Shown in pieces: positions 47,142-58,594 of a stretch of DNA of 64,000 bases. The notes under the pieces were generated by a model that worked only from the letters and a program-made list of their open reading frames with translations, searched no databases and had not been told where the DNA came from. Origin of the DNA: Chiridota heheva (taxonomy: Eukaryota > Echinodermata > Holothuroidea > Apodida > Chiridotidae); the NCBI GenBank assembly GCA_020152595.1, contig JAIGNY010002020.1:2081001-2145000 (forward strand), in the 5' to 3' direction. The position numbers and the translations under genes were made by a program. Numbering within the stretch: position 1 is the first letter of the stretch; the number at the start of each line of letters is the position of its first letter.

Positions 47142-47389
47142 CTGCACACACACACATACACGTGTACCAACCAAAGTGAGACCATTGTTTTTAACCTACA
47201 AAGTGGAACCACCCACTTCTCAATGCAGATATCTATCTCATGGCATCTATAATACTTTGGAAACTCATCCCCTGAAGTCTTGCAAGGTATTACACAAAAC
47301 ATTTGGCATTCAACTTTGCTGTTTTGAGGGATATACAAAGTGAAGCAATTTACAATATATTCATTCGAAGTGAAGCCATCTAGAGTGTT

Positions 47390-48343
47390 ATGCGTACTAA
47401 AGTCATCTGAGGTATTATGTATGTAATGAAGCCATGATACCCATCTGAGGTATTATGTATATTGAAGCCATGATACCCATCTGAGGTATTATGTATAGTG
47501 AAGCCATGATACCCACCTGAGGTCTTATGTATAATAAAGCCATGATACCCCATGATACCCATCTGAGGTATTATGCATAGTAAAGCCATGATACCCATCT
47601 GAGGTATTATGTATAATGAAGCCATGATACCCATCTGAGGTATTAGGTATAGTAAAGCCATGATACCCATCTGAGGTATTATGTATAGTAAAGCCATGAT
47701 ACCCATATGAGGTATTATGTATAGTGAAGCCATGATACCCATCTGAGGTATTATGTATAGTAAAGCCATGATACCCATCTGAGGTATTATGTATAATGAA
47801 GCCATGATACCCATCTGAGGTATTAGGTATAGTAAAGCCATGATACCCATCTGAGATATTATGTATAGTAAAGCCATGATACCCATCTGAGGTATTATGT
47901 ATAGTAAAGCCATGATACCCAACTGAGGTATTATGTATATTGAAGCCATGATACCCATCTGAGGTATTATGTATAATGAAGCCATGATACCTATCTGAGG
48001 TATTATGTATAGTGAAGCCATGATACCCATCTGAGGTATTATGTATAGTGAAGCCATGATACCCGTCTGAGGTATTATGTATAGTAAAGCCATAATACTC
48101 ATCTGTGGTATGTATAGTGAAGCCATGATACCCACCTGAGGTATTATGTATAGTTAAGCCATGATACCCATCTGAGATATTATGTATAGTTAAGCCATGA
48201 TACTTATCTGAGATATTATGTATAGTAAAGCCATGACAATGCATCTGATGTATTATGTATAATGAAGCCATGATACCCATCTGAGGTATTGTGTATAATG
48301 AAGCCATGATACCCATCTGAGGTATTGTGTATAATGAAGCCAT
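47390..48343. repeat. 36-bp minisatellite, ~26 copies
   Basis: The unit is CATGATACCCATCTGAGGTA followed by TTATGTATAGTGAAGC, with variants at AGTAAAG, ATAATGAAG, ATGAGG and GGTATAG. The length is divisible by three, so two minus-strand frames stay open (251 and 294 codons, HNTSDGYHGF- and IIPQMGIMAS-type repeats). No signal peptide, flanking exon or unique region supports a protein. Confidence 0.92.
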
Positions 48344-49243
48344 ATATCCACTTTTCATACCGTAAAAATGCTTTGGGCATTGGGTATCAGAACTTATGTC
48401 GATAGGCAAGGGTTTGAAAAATGGGAAATTGTTTACGACGAACCCCCTCCCCTCCCCTCCCTCCTCCCTCCTCCTCCTTCCCCAATTTCTGCTACTATAA
48501 GTTATGCTGGCATCCGTGCGGGTCCTGAACGAATAACAGTTATGTGCATACCCTCGATGGTGGCTTAATTGTTCTTTTTATAAAGAGAAACTTAATTAAA
48601 AGATTCAATAACCAGCGTCGGGGAAAAGGAAGAGAAGCACCGGTATATTTGCTACATGGTGGTTATAACTTTCCTGATAATACTATCAAACGAGAATCAT
48701 TCCATCTACATTCAATGTCTTCCACCTGCTGTCACCGCCCCTGAGGTGCAAGCTGGAGGTTTTTCTTTTTTCTTTTTTGGGACAAAAAATAGTCATCATT
48801 CTTAGAAAAGGGGTATCATCAGTGATTGTCACCACTGGTATGCAGAAGCACCGCCACGGAGAGGATTAGGGGGTGATCCACCTCCACGTTTCGCAAAAAA
48901 AAAAAAAAAAAAAATTCTAAGTCGTCCAAGGCTGAGGAGAAAATGTGGCGGGTGAGGATTTGGTGTAGGTTTCCAAATGGTGACGTCATGGGGATAACAA
49001 AGACACTCGTGCCCTAATTCTTGCCAATACCCCATGATCGATTTTCCAATTTGTCCAAGTTCGACAATATAATGTCGAAAGATAGAGGTAGGTCCTTTAA
49101 TGTCCCTCCCACTTCATAGCTCCTGGCGCAGCCACTGCTAGTATGTCTTACTGTCATGAGTAGCAGAGATAGACTACACGTTAAATGGCTGTTTACACTC
49201 CATACACCATATTTTTTAGAACCAAAACAATTAATATACATAC
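48344..49243. other. Mixed low-complexity sequence
   Basis: It contains a CCCCTCCC-rich pyrimidine run (48445-48482) and a run of 20 A (48895-48914). A single hAT-like end, TCCTGGCGCAGCCACTG, ends at 49137. No gene was recognised. Confidence 0.45.
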
Positions 49244-49336
49244 CTCAAACAACCATTGCATTTTCTCAGAGTGACGTCATTGAGACTCTTTTTGGACAGA
49301 ATGACTTCAATTCCTTGCTGATTTTCTTGCTCTGAT
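49244..49336 (-). CDS. Exon of an unrecognised gene (downstream exon)
   Basis: Acceptor 'attttcatgctcag' and strong donor 'gtatgt'; 93 bp, phase 2 at both ends. It has one open frame, reading SEQENQQGIEVILSKKSLND and then VTLRKCNGCL. It joins in phase to exon 49983-49827: donor AG plus A makes AGA. The two other frames contain stops. The sequence is polar and not repetitive, and I do not recognise the family. Confidence 0.5.
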
Positions 49337-49826
49337 CTGAGCATGAAAATTTTAGAAAATCGTTAGTTTTATATTACTTTGTCATCCGTATTTACGTTAT
49401 AATCTTGTGGATGAAGAGAAAATATTTTTTGTCCATTTTAATCAAAAAGATAAGATGCATTTCTTCTTCGAAGAATTTCATCGTGTAATATTGATTCGCC
49501 GATTAAACAAGGTGTGTTTTTTCTTCTCCAAATTTTTGATCAATGAATGTCACACAATCTGAAAGAGTTTTCCAAATGTCTTGATTTTTAGTAATCTCAC
49601 ACACATGTCATCACATGTCCATTTTAGTGGCGTCAATTTAATGTATATATCTCATCATCTTCTCATAAGATTCTTACGAATAAATTTCCTAATTTGAGAA
49701 CCTTCCACTGCCCCAGCCGTCACCCCTCCCCATGCCATACACTTTTTGATGGATTTGTAGAACAAATAATTATTGTCATGAATATCATCCTAATTGTGCA
49801 GATATTAAACATTATATACTTTTTAC

Positions 49827-49983
49827 CTATAATCTTCATCTGCACCATTTGCTACGTCACATCTCTCTGAGTTCTTATTGGCTACTGTCACGTGATTAAA
49901 TGCGTCACATTCAGATAAAGTCGACGAAGATGTTGAGTGTCTATCTGGGTCACCTCTAGAAAAGCTGTCTCTTGCGGTACACT
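49827..49983 (-). CDS. Exon of an unrecognised gene (upstream exon)
   Basis: Acceptor 'ccttttttag' and donor 'gtaaaa'; 157 bp, phase 1 in, phase 2 out. The other two frames have stops. The open frame reads CTARDSFSRGDPDRHSTSSS and then TLSECDAFNHV, ending NGADEDYR. This is serine- and acid-rich, like a disordered segment. The acceptor abuts the foldback element at 49990-50157, which may supply its pyrimidine tract. The family was not recognised. Confidence 0.5.
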
Positions 49984-49989
49984 CTAAAA

Positions 49990-50157
49990 AAGGAATAATC
50001 AAATTTTGACCAAAACATGGTCAAATCTGCACTGAACCAACTTCGTCCATAATTGTCATATTATGGTCAAATTTGACCATATTTTCGTCGTTTAATTTTG
50101 ACCAAAGTTGGTTCGGCGCACAGTTGACCATGTTTTGGTCAAATTTGACCATTCCTT
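49990..50157. mobile_element. 168-bp foldback element
   Basis: Arms of ~54 bp (49990-50043 and 50104-50157) are inverted repeats. The left arm contains TTTTGACCAAAACATGGTCA and the right arm TGACCATGTTTTGGTCAAAT; the ends are AAGGAAT and ATTCCTT. There is no coding capacity. Further internal palindromes built on GGTCAAATTTGACC suggest repeated hairpins. Confidence 0.72.
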
Positions 50158-51350
50158 GTATCCATTTCCTTCTTTGGCTCAAATGAAGTAAATATTATCT
50201 TGCAATGTCCGCAGTTTACGCATATGAGATATGAGTACACATTTCCTGTGATTCTATGACACTTCCTCTTGGTCGGAGCTGTCCTCCTGCCCCACCCTAT
50301 TTCATAAAAAGTAAAATTTGCATTAATTAAAGCATTTTCACTAAATGTTTTTTTGAACAGAAGTTTCTATGGTGCTTCTCTTCAGGGGCATGTTTATTTT
50401 TACCCGGGAAATCATTTCCCTGGTTGTAGCAGAAATAACAATAAAAGAACACTTCACCAATTAGGTCTACTAAGACATCCTCAATTTGCGTAATGTTTGA
50501 TTTGATTAAAGTGTCTCCCAAAACTTATTTTAGCTGAATCTGTTAGATGTTGCTTGAATACAACCCAAAAATCCAGACGTATATGTTAAGAAGGAGCACG
50601 GAAAGTGGGAGTATTATTCTGGGATTCCTGCAAGGACGTCTGCACCACGGGGGCAACGACGGGGTCAAAAAGTGCCCTCCTTTTCATGAGAGAAACGGGC
50701 AAGAAGTGCTTTTTTGGTATTTTTTAAAAATAATTCAAAGTGTAATTTTTGCCCCTGCCTCTAAAGATAACGGTGGTGGTAATCTTTTCTATACTATTAT
50801 TGGCTGTTTTATACATAAAAAGTGTCACTTCTCTTCATTTTTCCGTCTTCAGTATCAGGTGCATGCATGATGATCCCATCATTTATCTCCATGCATGTTA
50901 GGACTCAAGTGACATCATAAAATACGTTTTGTAGTCCCCTTCCCCTCCACCCCTCCACCCCTCCACCCCCTCCCCCTCTACCCCCCCCGCCCACTCCCCT
51001 CTTCTGCCTTTTTCGTGTGCAGGCGTCACTGGGTCCATATACTCGAATTCATAGGGCCTTCGTGAAGGTTATATTTCATATGAATATACAAATCTACCGT
51101 AATCGATTATCACAATAACAAAATTCACAAACACAGTATGACTGCTCGAGTTGTACGGAGAAGCATCAAAATTGAGACTTGTTTTCTTCTTTTTTTCTTC
51201 AAAACGCAATGAATAAGCAAAAAATGTAACGACTCAGTACTCATTTTATCGCATAAACTAGTTATTCAAAAGTCTATATACATGTATCTAAGATAGCAAA
51301 AACAAAATGTTTAGTCGGTCCATGAAAATTTTAAAAAGTTGTAAGCAAAC
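50158..51350. other. No clear gene; pyrimidine tract
   Basis: A C-rich run (50936-51004, CCCCTCCACC type) is the main feature. A minus-strand stretch near 50300-50220 after a possible acceptor (GGAGGQLRPRGSVIESQE) is open, but I found no good donor. A 107-codon plus frame (50547-50870) is unrecognised. Confidence 0.4.
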
Positions 51351-51507
51351 CTGTGATTTATTCCCCCGTGGGGTTTTAGTCGTCAGAGTAACTGAGATTG
51401 TTTCGCCATTCTTTCTTAGGGTTTTCATTGGCTCTGTGCAATTATATTGATTCTCTGTGTAGCGTCTTTCGCCACCACAAGCTTTTAACCACTTCTCTTT
51501 TTCCATC
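51351..51507 (-). CDS. Possible upstream exon of the unrecognised gene
   Basis: Good acceptor 'ctctccctgcacag' and moderate donor 'gtttgc'; 157 bp, phase 2 in, phase 0 out. Only one frame is open: MEKEKWLKACGGERRYTENQ, later KNGETISVTLTTKTPRGNKS. Its outgoing phase does not fit exon 49983 directly, so another exon would have to lie between, or this belongs elsewhere. Confidence 0.35.
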
Positions 51508-51689
51508 CTGTGCAGGGAGAGATGTTAGGTCAGGAGACTCGATAGGATAGGCAAAACGTAGGCTACATAAGTATTTTTGCTCATGAATGCAGCAACCATT
51601 ACGAATGTAACAATAAGCATTATACCACCACATATAGGTAAGAACCGCATGTACGTTGTACCACAAATATAATAACTTATATAAGAGTA

Positions 51690-52505
51690 TGATGCACCCA
51701 CTGCAACCACCACATAACCACCAGCAAATATGGGTCTACAACGAACCCCACATTATGTTACAACATCCATATATGCACCAACACCGAACATGTAACAATC
51801 ACCACACATGTAACAAGCGCCGCATATTCAAGTACCATACATTTAATAACCACCGCATAAGCAACAACCGCCTCATGTGTAACAGCCACACATGTGTAAC
51901 AACCACCGCATATATAACAAACATCACATAAGTAATATTTACCACTTATGTTAAAACGACAGCATATGCAGCAACCACCACATAAGCAACAACCACCACG
52001 TATTTACACATTACCGTGACCACCACATAATTAAAAACCATGTATCAACCGCCACATATAAAACAACCACGGCATACTATAATCAGTAACCACATTTATC
52101 TCAACAAATACGACATGTGAAACAACGACCGCATATGTAACAAGTTTTATAGTACCACACAACAACCACCGCATATAGCCTATGCAACAAAGACCATATA
52201 TTTTACAAACAACATGTTCAACAACAACTGCATAAGCTATGTAATAAGCACCACATAGGTAATAACTATACCACGTATGTAATAACCACCGCAAGAAGCA
52301 ACGTATATGTAACAACCACAACATGTGCAACAACCATCGCATATGTAACAAGCGTCACATAGTTAGTCACTATCAATTGTGCAACAACCATCATATGTAA
52401 GACATTCACCGCATATTTAAACTTAACAACCATAACAAATGTAAAAAAAAACCTATATATATATATATGTCAGAACCACTGCATATGTAGCAACTATTGC
52501 ATATA
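51690..52505. repeat. Degenerate ~18-bp minisatellite (AACCACCGCATATGTAAC)
   Basis: Phrases such as GCAACAACCACCACATAAG and TGTAACAACCACCGCAT recur every ~17-20 bp with many substitutions. A (TA)n run lies at 52454-52467. It continues at 52700-52850 after an unrelated insertion. The cysteine/tryptophan-rich minus-strand frames are artefacts. Confidence 0.78.
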
Positions 52506-52509
52506 CAGT

Positions 52510-52700
52510 CATAGTCGCACGAGAGGGGGTGTACGGGGGGTGGGGTGTACGGGGGGAGGTGGGGAGGGGCAGCGCCTGAGCATTAAGAATACTATTGTGG
52601 ATTTTCAGGGCACTGACACTGGCCAATTTAATCAAATGAGCGTTAGATCTAGAAAATTTCAGGGCAAACATCCCCCTCCCCGTGAAATTTCTTCCCGTAC
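52510..52700. other. Segment interrupting the 18-bp repeat
   Basis: Starts G-rich with a duplicated GGGGTGTACGGGGGG phrase, then reads CAGGGCACTGACACTGG and on to CCCCCTCCCCGTGAAATTTC. It resembles mobile-element debris ('...attttcagggca') and splits the minisatellite. Confidence 0.4.
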
Positions 52701-52850
52701 GCTTATGTACACAGTTATTATTACAAACGTCACATGCATGCACAACCGTCACATATGTCACAATCACCACATACGCAACAGCCAACTCATATGTAACACC
52801 CACTATGCTGTACAATACAACCCCCACATATCATCAGAAATGTAAAATAA
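52700..52850. repeat. Degenerate 18-bp minisatellite, second part
   Basis: Continuation of the 51690-52505 array: CAACCGTCACATATGTC, ACAATCACCACATACGC and AACAGCCAACTCATATG. Confidence 0.65.
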
Positions 52851-53099
52851 AACATGTGTAGCACTAGCAGACTAGTGTTAATCTGCAGAAAAATTATGTA
52901 GGACGTAGAATGCATTATGGGTAGTGATTTTAATGGCATGTATAGCCTGCATTACACTAAAACTCAGTACTCAAAATTAAGGCTTCTCCCGAACTGATGA
53001 AGGCAGTTGTAATCTTTGCCCAACCAACTGACCAAGTATAACACAACCTCAAAAACTGAAAGATTCTCCTAAAAAAAATGATAATAATAGTTATTCTGT

Positions 53100-53637
53100 C
53101 AGTTCGGGAGCAACCCAAAAAACTGGGTACTTTGAAATACCCCAAAAATTGGGTACTTTTATGTATTACGTCATCGCATGAGTCTACACATTTGACTAGC
53201 CCACACTAAACCAATAGGGTTTCTCATTTTCCGCTCTGGATTGTCCAAAATTTCAATGAATATCCTGAAATTTTGGAGACGGATAGTAAATAGATATTAA
53301 AAACTTTCTGCCGCTGCTTTTTCAAATTCACTGTCGCAATTTTGAGAAAATGAACAAAACAGACTGCCTATAATCAGTTTTATTAATTTTCTCAAAAAGG
53401 CAACCATCAATTTCAAAAAACAGCGGCAAAAAGTTTTGAATATCTATTTACTATCAGTCTCCAAAATTTCAGGACATCCATTAAAATCTTGGACAATCCG
53501 AAGCGGAAAATGAAAAACCTCATATGTTTAGTGTGAGCTAGTCATATGTGTAGGCTTATGCGATGACGTAATACATAAAAATACCCAATTTTTTGGGTAT
53601 TTTAAAGTACCCAGTTTTTTGGGTTGCTCCCGAACTG
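53100..53637. mobile_element. 538-bp foldback element with 5-bp target duplication
   Basis: Left arm (53100 to ~53345) and right arm (~53385 to 53637) are inverted repeats of ~250 bp over nearly the whole element, leaving a ~40-bp loop. The ends are CAGTTCGGGAGCAACCC and GGGTTGCTCCCGAACTG, flanked by direct TCTGT (53095-53099 and 53638-53642). Near the ends, GGGTACTTT and AAAGTACCC repeats are nested. No open frame. The superfamily is uncertain. Confidence 0.85.
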
Positions 53638-53979
53638 TCTGTTACCTGTCTTTGAATATGATAGTCTTATCACGTGCGTCATCTGACCCTGTTCCTTTCA
53701 AAACGATGCAAATAATAACCTTGTCGTAGTTATGTTCAACTGTTTTGAATAAAAATGTGTCCAGAGTTGTCTGTTTTAATTTTATCCTTGTAAAAATTGC
53801 CTTCGTGCGCATTGTCTGCCCGAGTCACTACATCAGCATACCGGTCTTGGAGCTCTAAAGAAAGAGCAATAAAAATGTAAGGTAAACAGATAAATGCAGA
53901 GGTGGATTTGATGGTCACCGGAGCGGATTGTTTAAGCTATAGTGGACCACAATGTGAACGCGACATATTTGAGTTCACG

Positions 53980-54769
53980 CAGTGGCGTAGTCAGGATTTT
54001 CATATATGGTGGGGGGAGGGGGCAGGCAATTGAATTGAACCGAAAAGATTTTTAGTGGTGTAGTTGAGGTGACACTGAACAGCTGAAGGTGTGACTTCTA
54101 GGACAAAGCGCTCGACTTGTCGGCGTGGGGTCCAGGGGACCGCTTAAGAGCCCTTGGTGGGGTTCAGGAGCGAAGCCCTGGTAGGGGTCCAGGGGCAAAC
54201 CTCTTGAAGCTCTCGCAAAATTGACATTTCAAGGGCAAAAAAAGTATGTCACAACGCATAGACGGTGTATTATACAAGTCAAAATTCATGAAAAAGGTAG
54301 CTATAATACACCATATACAAAACGCACAATCAAATCGCAAAGCACTCGACTTTTTGGCGTGGGGTCCAGGGGTCCGCTTAAGGGCCGTGGTGGGGTATAG
54401 GGCCAAAGCCCCTTGAAGCTCTCGCAAAATGGACATTTCAAGGGGAAAAAAGTATGTCACAACGCATAGTAAGAAGGTGTATTATACAAGTCAAAGTTAA
54501 TGTCAAAGAGAGCTATAATACACCCTATACAAAACACAGTTCATAGTGTATATATTTAAATACAAAATTGCACAAATGTTGGGCCGAAGAACCTTTTTCT
54601 GAAAAAGTGCCTTTTTAAATCTAAAAACATAATAAGCACCTGGAATGTTAAATCTTGTTGAAGCGACGGCACCTATCTCAGCCGACGGATTAAAATCTCA
54701 ACAGAGGATTAAAATATTAGGGGAGGGGGCGATCTCCCCTCGCCCTCCCCCTCTTTGGCTACGCCACTG
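53980..54769. mobile_element. Non-autonomous hAT-like element, 790 bp
   Basis: The ends CAGTGGCGTAGTCAGG and TTTGGCTACGCCACTG form imperfect inverted repeats. They are flanked by a perfect 8-bp direct repeat AGTTCACG (53972-53979 and 54770-54777), the hallmark length for hAT transposons. There is no transposase. The inside carries two tandem copies of a ~240-bp block (from ~54105 and ~54345), each with GGCGTGGGGTCCAGGGG and AAGTATGTCACAACGCATAG. Similar 'cagtggcgtagga' starts occur in the array units. Confidence 0.85.
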
Positions 54770-55259
54770 AGTTCACGTCAATATTGCCTATTATAAGTTT
54801 GCTTTAAAACTTAAGAATAGGATCCTAAAATGCCTTAGGGATGTTCTTTTTTATATTTTGCCTCTCCCGATATTTTTCTTCACAACTTTTTAGGGGTACT
54901 CGAGCACCTTTAGATCTGCTCCTGAAATGAAACTTCCCAGTTCCTTCTTATAAAGCTATTAGGGGAACACTGTTATCATGTTTACACACATCAATGTGCA
55001 TAGATAACGATTTCAATTATTTTTTTACAAAAAGGTAAACACAATATTTTGACCCCATAGGTCAATCAGGGGCGTAAATAGACTTCGACCGCAGTAAGGT
55101 GTAAGACAAATTTTCTCGACGAAAATGTCACACAATATAGAACAATTGTGAACAGATTCCCCCCCCTTCCCCCTTCCCCTTTCTCCTTCCGCCCCCAACC
55201 AGTGTCATCGACATACATTTTGGCTTGGGAGAACAGTACTCAAATACCAAACACGGAAG

Positions 55260-55350
55260 TGTAAAACAGCATACCCGTTTAAGGGCCCACGGCGGCGTCC
55301 AAGAGTGAAACCTTGGTAGAAGTCCATAGGGCGAAGCGTCAGACGCTCTA
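55260..55350. repeat. Diverged relative of the hAT-like element's inside
   Basis: CCCGTTTAAGGGCCCACGGC, followed by GTCCAAGAGTGAAACCTTGG, parallels the CCGCTTAAGGGCCGTGGTGG...AAAGCCCC text of 54360-54420. Probably a fragment of a related element; 'caggggcgtaaat' at 55066 may be its end. Confidence 0.4.
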
Positions 55351-55539
55351 AAAATTGCTTGTTTTTGTTGCTCCAGAATGGCTGCAAATCAACACAAACT
55401 GACAAAATTTAGTGATGAAAAGAAGACAATTTTAAATTGTTTTTGAAGCCAAAAATGGCAAGTGATCATTGGGGCCCTGAATTTTAAAAATGTGTGCATG
55501 AGCGGGTATCTTTGCCCAATCCACGTCATTCTGAGCCAA

Positions 55540-55925
55540 TTGGAGATAATTCTGGTTTCTAGACAATTCGGGCATCATTGAGATGTATACATCCGACATT
55601 TTACATCTCTGCCCAACTAGCATGACTAGGTGTCCGCCGTGTTGTCAACATCATGATGCCGAGTCGCGCGGGAGGACATCATTCTGATATCTCGACGATT
55701 CCGGCATGACTAAGATACTCGGATAAAGTACATCCGACATTCTAATAACAAACTAAGATCAGTGTCCGGCTAACTGGAGAGGGCGGTGCTCAGTCATGAT
55801 GTTGTCAGCGTCATGCCGAATCGGCGGTCGGGAGGACATGGTTCCAATTTCTAGCTGACTCCATCTCTGCCCGACTAAGATCAGTGTCCGGCTAACTGGG
55901 GGAGGAACGGCGCTCTACGGCTATA
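55540..55925. repeat. Three degenerate copies of a ~120-150-bp unit
   Basis: Shared phrases are ACATCCGACATT, ATCTCTGCCC-ACTA, AAGATCAGTGTCCGGCTAAC (55754 and 55876) and CGGGAGGACAT (~55670 and ~55830). They are too diverged to define borders. Confidence 0.5.
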
Positions 55926-57330
55926 AAGATAGCAAAACAACTAAGACATTAAACATTACAAAAGTATTTTGTCTTTTTGCGAAGAAAAAATAACATAAAG
56001 GTATAACCATATTAATTTTCAATACTGGACCTTTTATTTCCCGAAGAAATAGTCCAAATTTGCATTGTCCGACGAAGAAATACAGGGGTGTAACCCCCTC
56101 CCCCCTTCCTTAAGGGGTAATTGACACTCACATTACACACCATATTTTCCCATAACTGATGCTAAAAATCCTCCAATATTGACAATAACAAACAATTACA
56201 AACCCATTCGAGCACAAAAATTTATATACAATCAAATTAAAAACTTTTGATTACTCCTAATTAGTTTCCTAATTAGGGTCGTAATTAGTTGTTTTTCTTA
56301 ATATTTTAAGAACTATATGTCGTATCTGTGTCGGACCAACGCTAAATTGTCAATTATTTAACATTCTAGCGACCTCACTTTTGCCTGCATAAATCCATAT
56401 ACAAATATTTCATTTATGGTAAAATCCTTCTTGCATCTGAATAACGTTAATAAAAGATCATTATCTAATACAAGAAAAGTCACAATTAATGCGGGTAAAG
56501 AATATTGTTTGGTGAAGACCACCAGAGAACCCCATTTGAAGTCTCAGGGGTGTACATGTATCCTTCGTTACGCATTAAAGCATTGAAAACCACCCACCTC
56601 TAAGAAACATCTTTAACAGACCGAAAGCCTAACGTACGCAGCTGGTAATCACATTACCACGTGTGTATGTTGCGATTACTATGTACACACGCTGACATGG
56701 TCGTCGATCACAAAAAACCCGCCTACCATAGTTAATTATCTACAAATATGATATTATTTTTTAGTATGTTGCTGCATACAGCGTGCATACGGTAAATAGA
56801 CCAGTTTTTAAGTCCACTCGTCTCTAAACAGCGCCCCTTACACCACTAAATATAATTTGCATATAACTGACAGGTTTTCTGACAGTTGGTCAGGCCTTCT
56901 GTCCTTACGCTCAAGGCCTCGGGCAAGACTGTAAAAACAGTATCAGCAAATGATCTTGTAACATGAGAGCTGTATTTTGTAACCTCAGCCAGGTCAAACA
57001 TTGTATGAAAGTTATGTTGGACACTACACCCGACTTTCGATGAAAGAATTATATCATGAATATATATATAAAATAAAAAGACTTTTCGATGAATAAATTG
57101 AAAGTAGAGTACCGCCCACATTAAATTGGCCGACGCATCGTGAATCGAAATAAAAATTATGTTGCAACTAAAACAACGTTTCTATTACACCTATTGCAAA
57201 TGCCTAAATAGGCGAAATCGTCATATGTGCACAATATTCAAATTCCTTTCAAATTTGTTGATTGGTTGAAATTTTACTGTGCGATTCGTTGTCTCATATT
57301 GCAAGGTATATAGTTATTTAAAACAGTCCG
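55926..57330. other. No recognised gene
   Basis: AT-rich sequence with a poly-C stretch near 56095-56105. A 91-codon minus frame (57121-56846) is unrecognised and unsupported by splice signals. Confidence 0.4.
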
Positions 57331-57336
57331 AAGGTC

Positions 57337-57412
57337 ACTATGCGAGTTGGCTCAGTTGGTTACGGCGATCGCAAATTACTTTTCGTCAAATGAAGTCGTG
57401 TCGAGCCTCGGT
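57337..57412 (+). pseudogene. tRNA-like sequence, possible SINE head
   Basis: Box-A-like GTTGGCTCAGTTGGTTACGG (57344-57363) is followed ~37 bp later by a weak box B, GTGTCGAGCCTCGG. A T-rich stretch follows. It could be a degenerate tRNA or the 5' part of a tRNA-derived SINE. No cloverleaf closes. Confidence 0.4.
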
Positions 57413-57539
57413 AGAATCGTTTAATGCGACTTTTGCTTTCATCTTTTTCTTCTTTTTTTTTAAAAGTAATTTTCATTTGGTGACTATCATTGTAGTATTA
57501 TAATACTTATATTTCACATTCGCTTTCTGACAAAACGCA

Positions 57540-58016
57540 TTAAAAAAACAAGTTTCTCGTCACAGTAACGTGATGCGCTGTGTATGTAACTCTGCACACT
57601 CAACGTGCATGCTAGTGTCTGGCTGTACTGTGGTACAAACAGACAGAGGATCGGATCTTGCGTCCACAACTGGAAGTGACGTCAAAATATCGCATCCCCC
57701 AATTTTACCGTATTTTAATGAGACGAGCCTGCCTCTTTAACGTAATATCGACCGTCGCATCGCGTTCGTATCGTCCTTGTGCTGGTGTACGCATAGACAT
57801 ATACATGGCACTATACTGTTTTCGTTTGAGCGTAAATTACGTAGCAGAACGATTAGTCGTTCTATCGGGGTTTTGGGAGAATTGGGGAAGGTTTCTGCAG
57901 TTAGAAAATCTATAATTGCGGGAGAATTTTCCGATAATTGTCGGCCGCGATGTATGATTACATAACAAATAGACACTGACCAAGGAATTTTTCGCGGAAT
58001 AAGCACTACGCCGATA
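57540..58016. other. CpG-richer segment with TGACGTCA
   Basis: CpG density is visibly higher than in its surroundings, and a TGACGTCA site lies at 57678-57685. Two overlapping minus frames (107 and 80 codons, the latter starting MAEKICNGNFGLQKKTPLGA) are open but unrecognised. This could be a promoter or first-exon area, or part of the inverted-repeat element next to it. Confidence 0.3.
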
Positions 58017-58502
58017 TACAGCTCCCAGAGGCGTCTTTTTCTGCAAGCCAAAATTGCCATTACAGATTTTTTCAGCCAATCATATACAAGAATGACGATG
58101 ACGTAATTAAATATGAATATTTATATACAACTTATAACATATCGTCTGACAAAATAATTTGGGACTTGGTAATTCCATGACCGCGAGTGAATAACATTAC
58201 TTTGCCGGAAAACAATGGAAAAAAACCTGACACTACAGATATGGCACAATTTAAAATGTGCTACGAAACGAATCCTCCTTTGAATATCGAGGAAGTAGTT
58301 AACAATATCTCGGTAAATGGTGTTCTGAATGAAGTTCTAACACTCGCTCCTTGTATTAAAATTAAGACATAATTATAAAGTAGTAGTTAAGCGACTTTCC
58401 CTTGCATTAACACTTTCCCTTGACACGTGTTGTAGGTACGGAGTTTTTGGTTAGTGTGTAAAAATCAAGGTGGGGCTTATTTGCAGGGCAGTGATAACAT
58501 AT

Positions 58503-58536
58503 ACCCTAACCTAAAGCCTAACCCCAACCCTAACCT
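58503..58536. repeat. Degenerate telomere-like CCCTAA repeat
   Basis: ACCCTAACC, TAAAGCCTAACC, CCAACCCTAACC: about five imperfect copies of the animal telomere hexamer (CCCTAA/TTAGGG), well inside the sequence. It is flanked by 'ttatttgcaggg' (58478) and 'ttattcgcag' (58536), which also match the palindrome at 58570. Confidence 0.6.
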
Positions 58537-58569
58537 TATTCGCAGTGCTGGTTTGAGATACTGTGTGGA

Positions 58570-58594
58570 TATTCGCAGGGCTGCCCTGCGAATA
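58570..58594. repeat. 25-bp perfect palindrome
   Basis: TATTCGCAGGGC and GCCCTGCGAATA flank a central T: 12-bp perfect arms. It is the third local copy of the TATTCGCAG phrase. Confidence 0.65.

Noticed and set aside
47380..48409. Long minus-strand frames (251 and 294 codons) as genes
   Set aside because: Both derive from the 36-bp minisatellite in two different frames at once; no splice sites or unique coding sequence flank them.
49121..49137. Complete hAT-like element at 48.8-49.1 kb
   Set aside because: Only one end (CCTGGCGCAGCCACTG) is convincing; I found no matching left end or 8-bp duplication.
58503..58536. True telomere
   Set aside because: Only ~5 imperfect hexamers, internal to the sequence and inside an inverted-repeat candidate.
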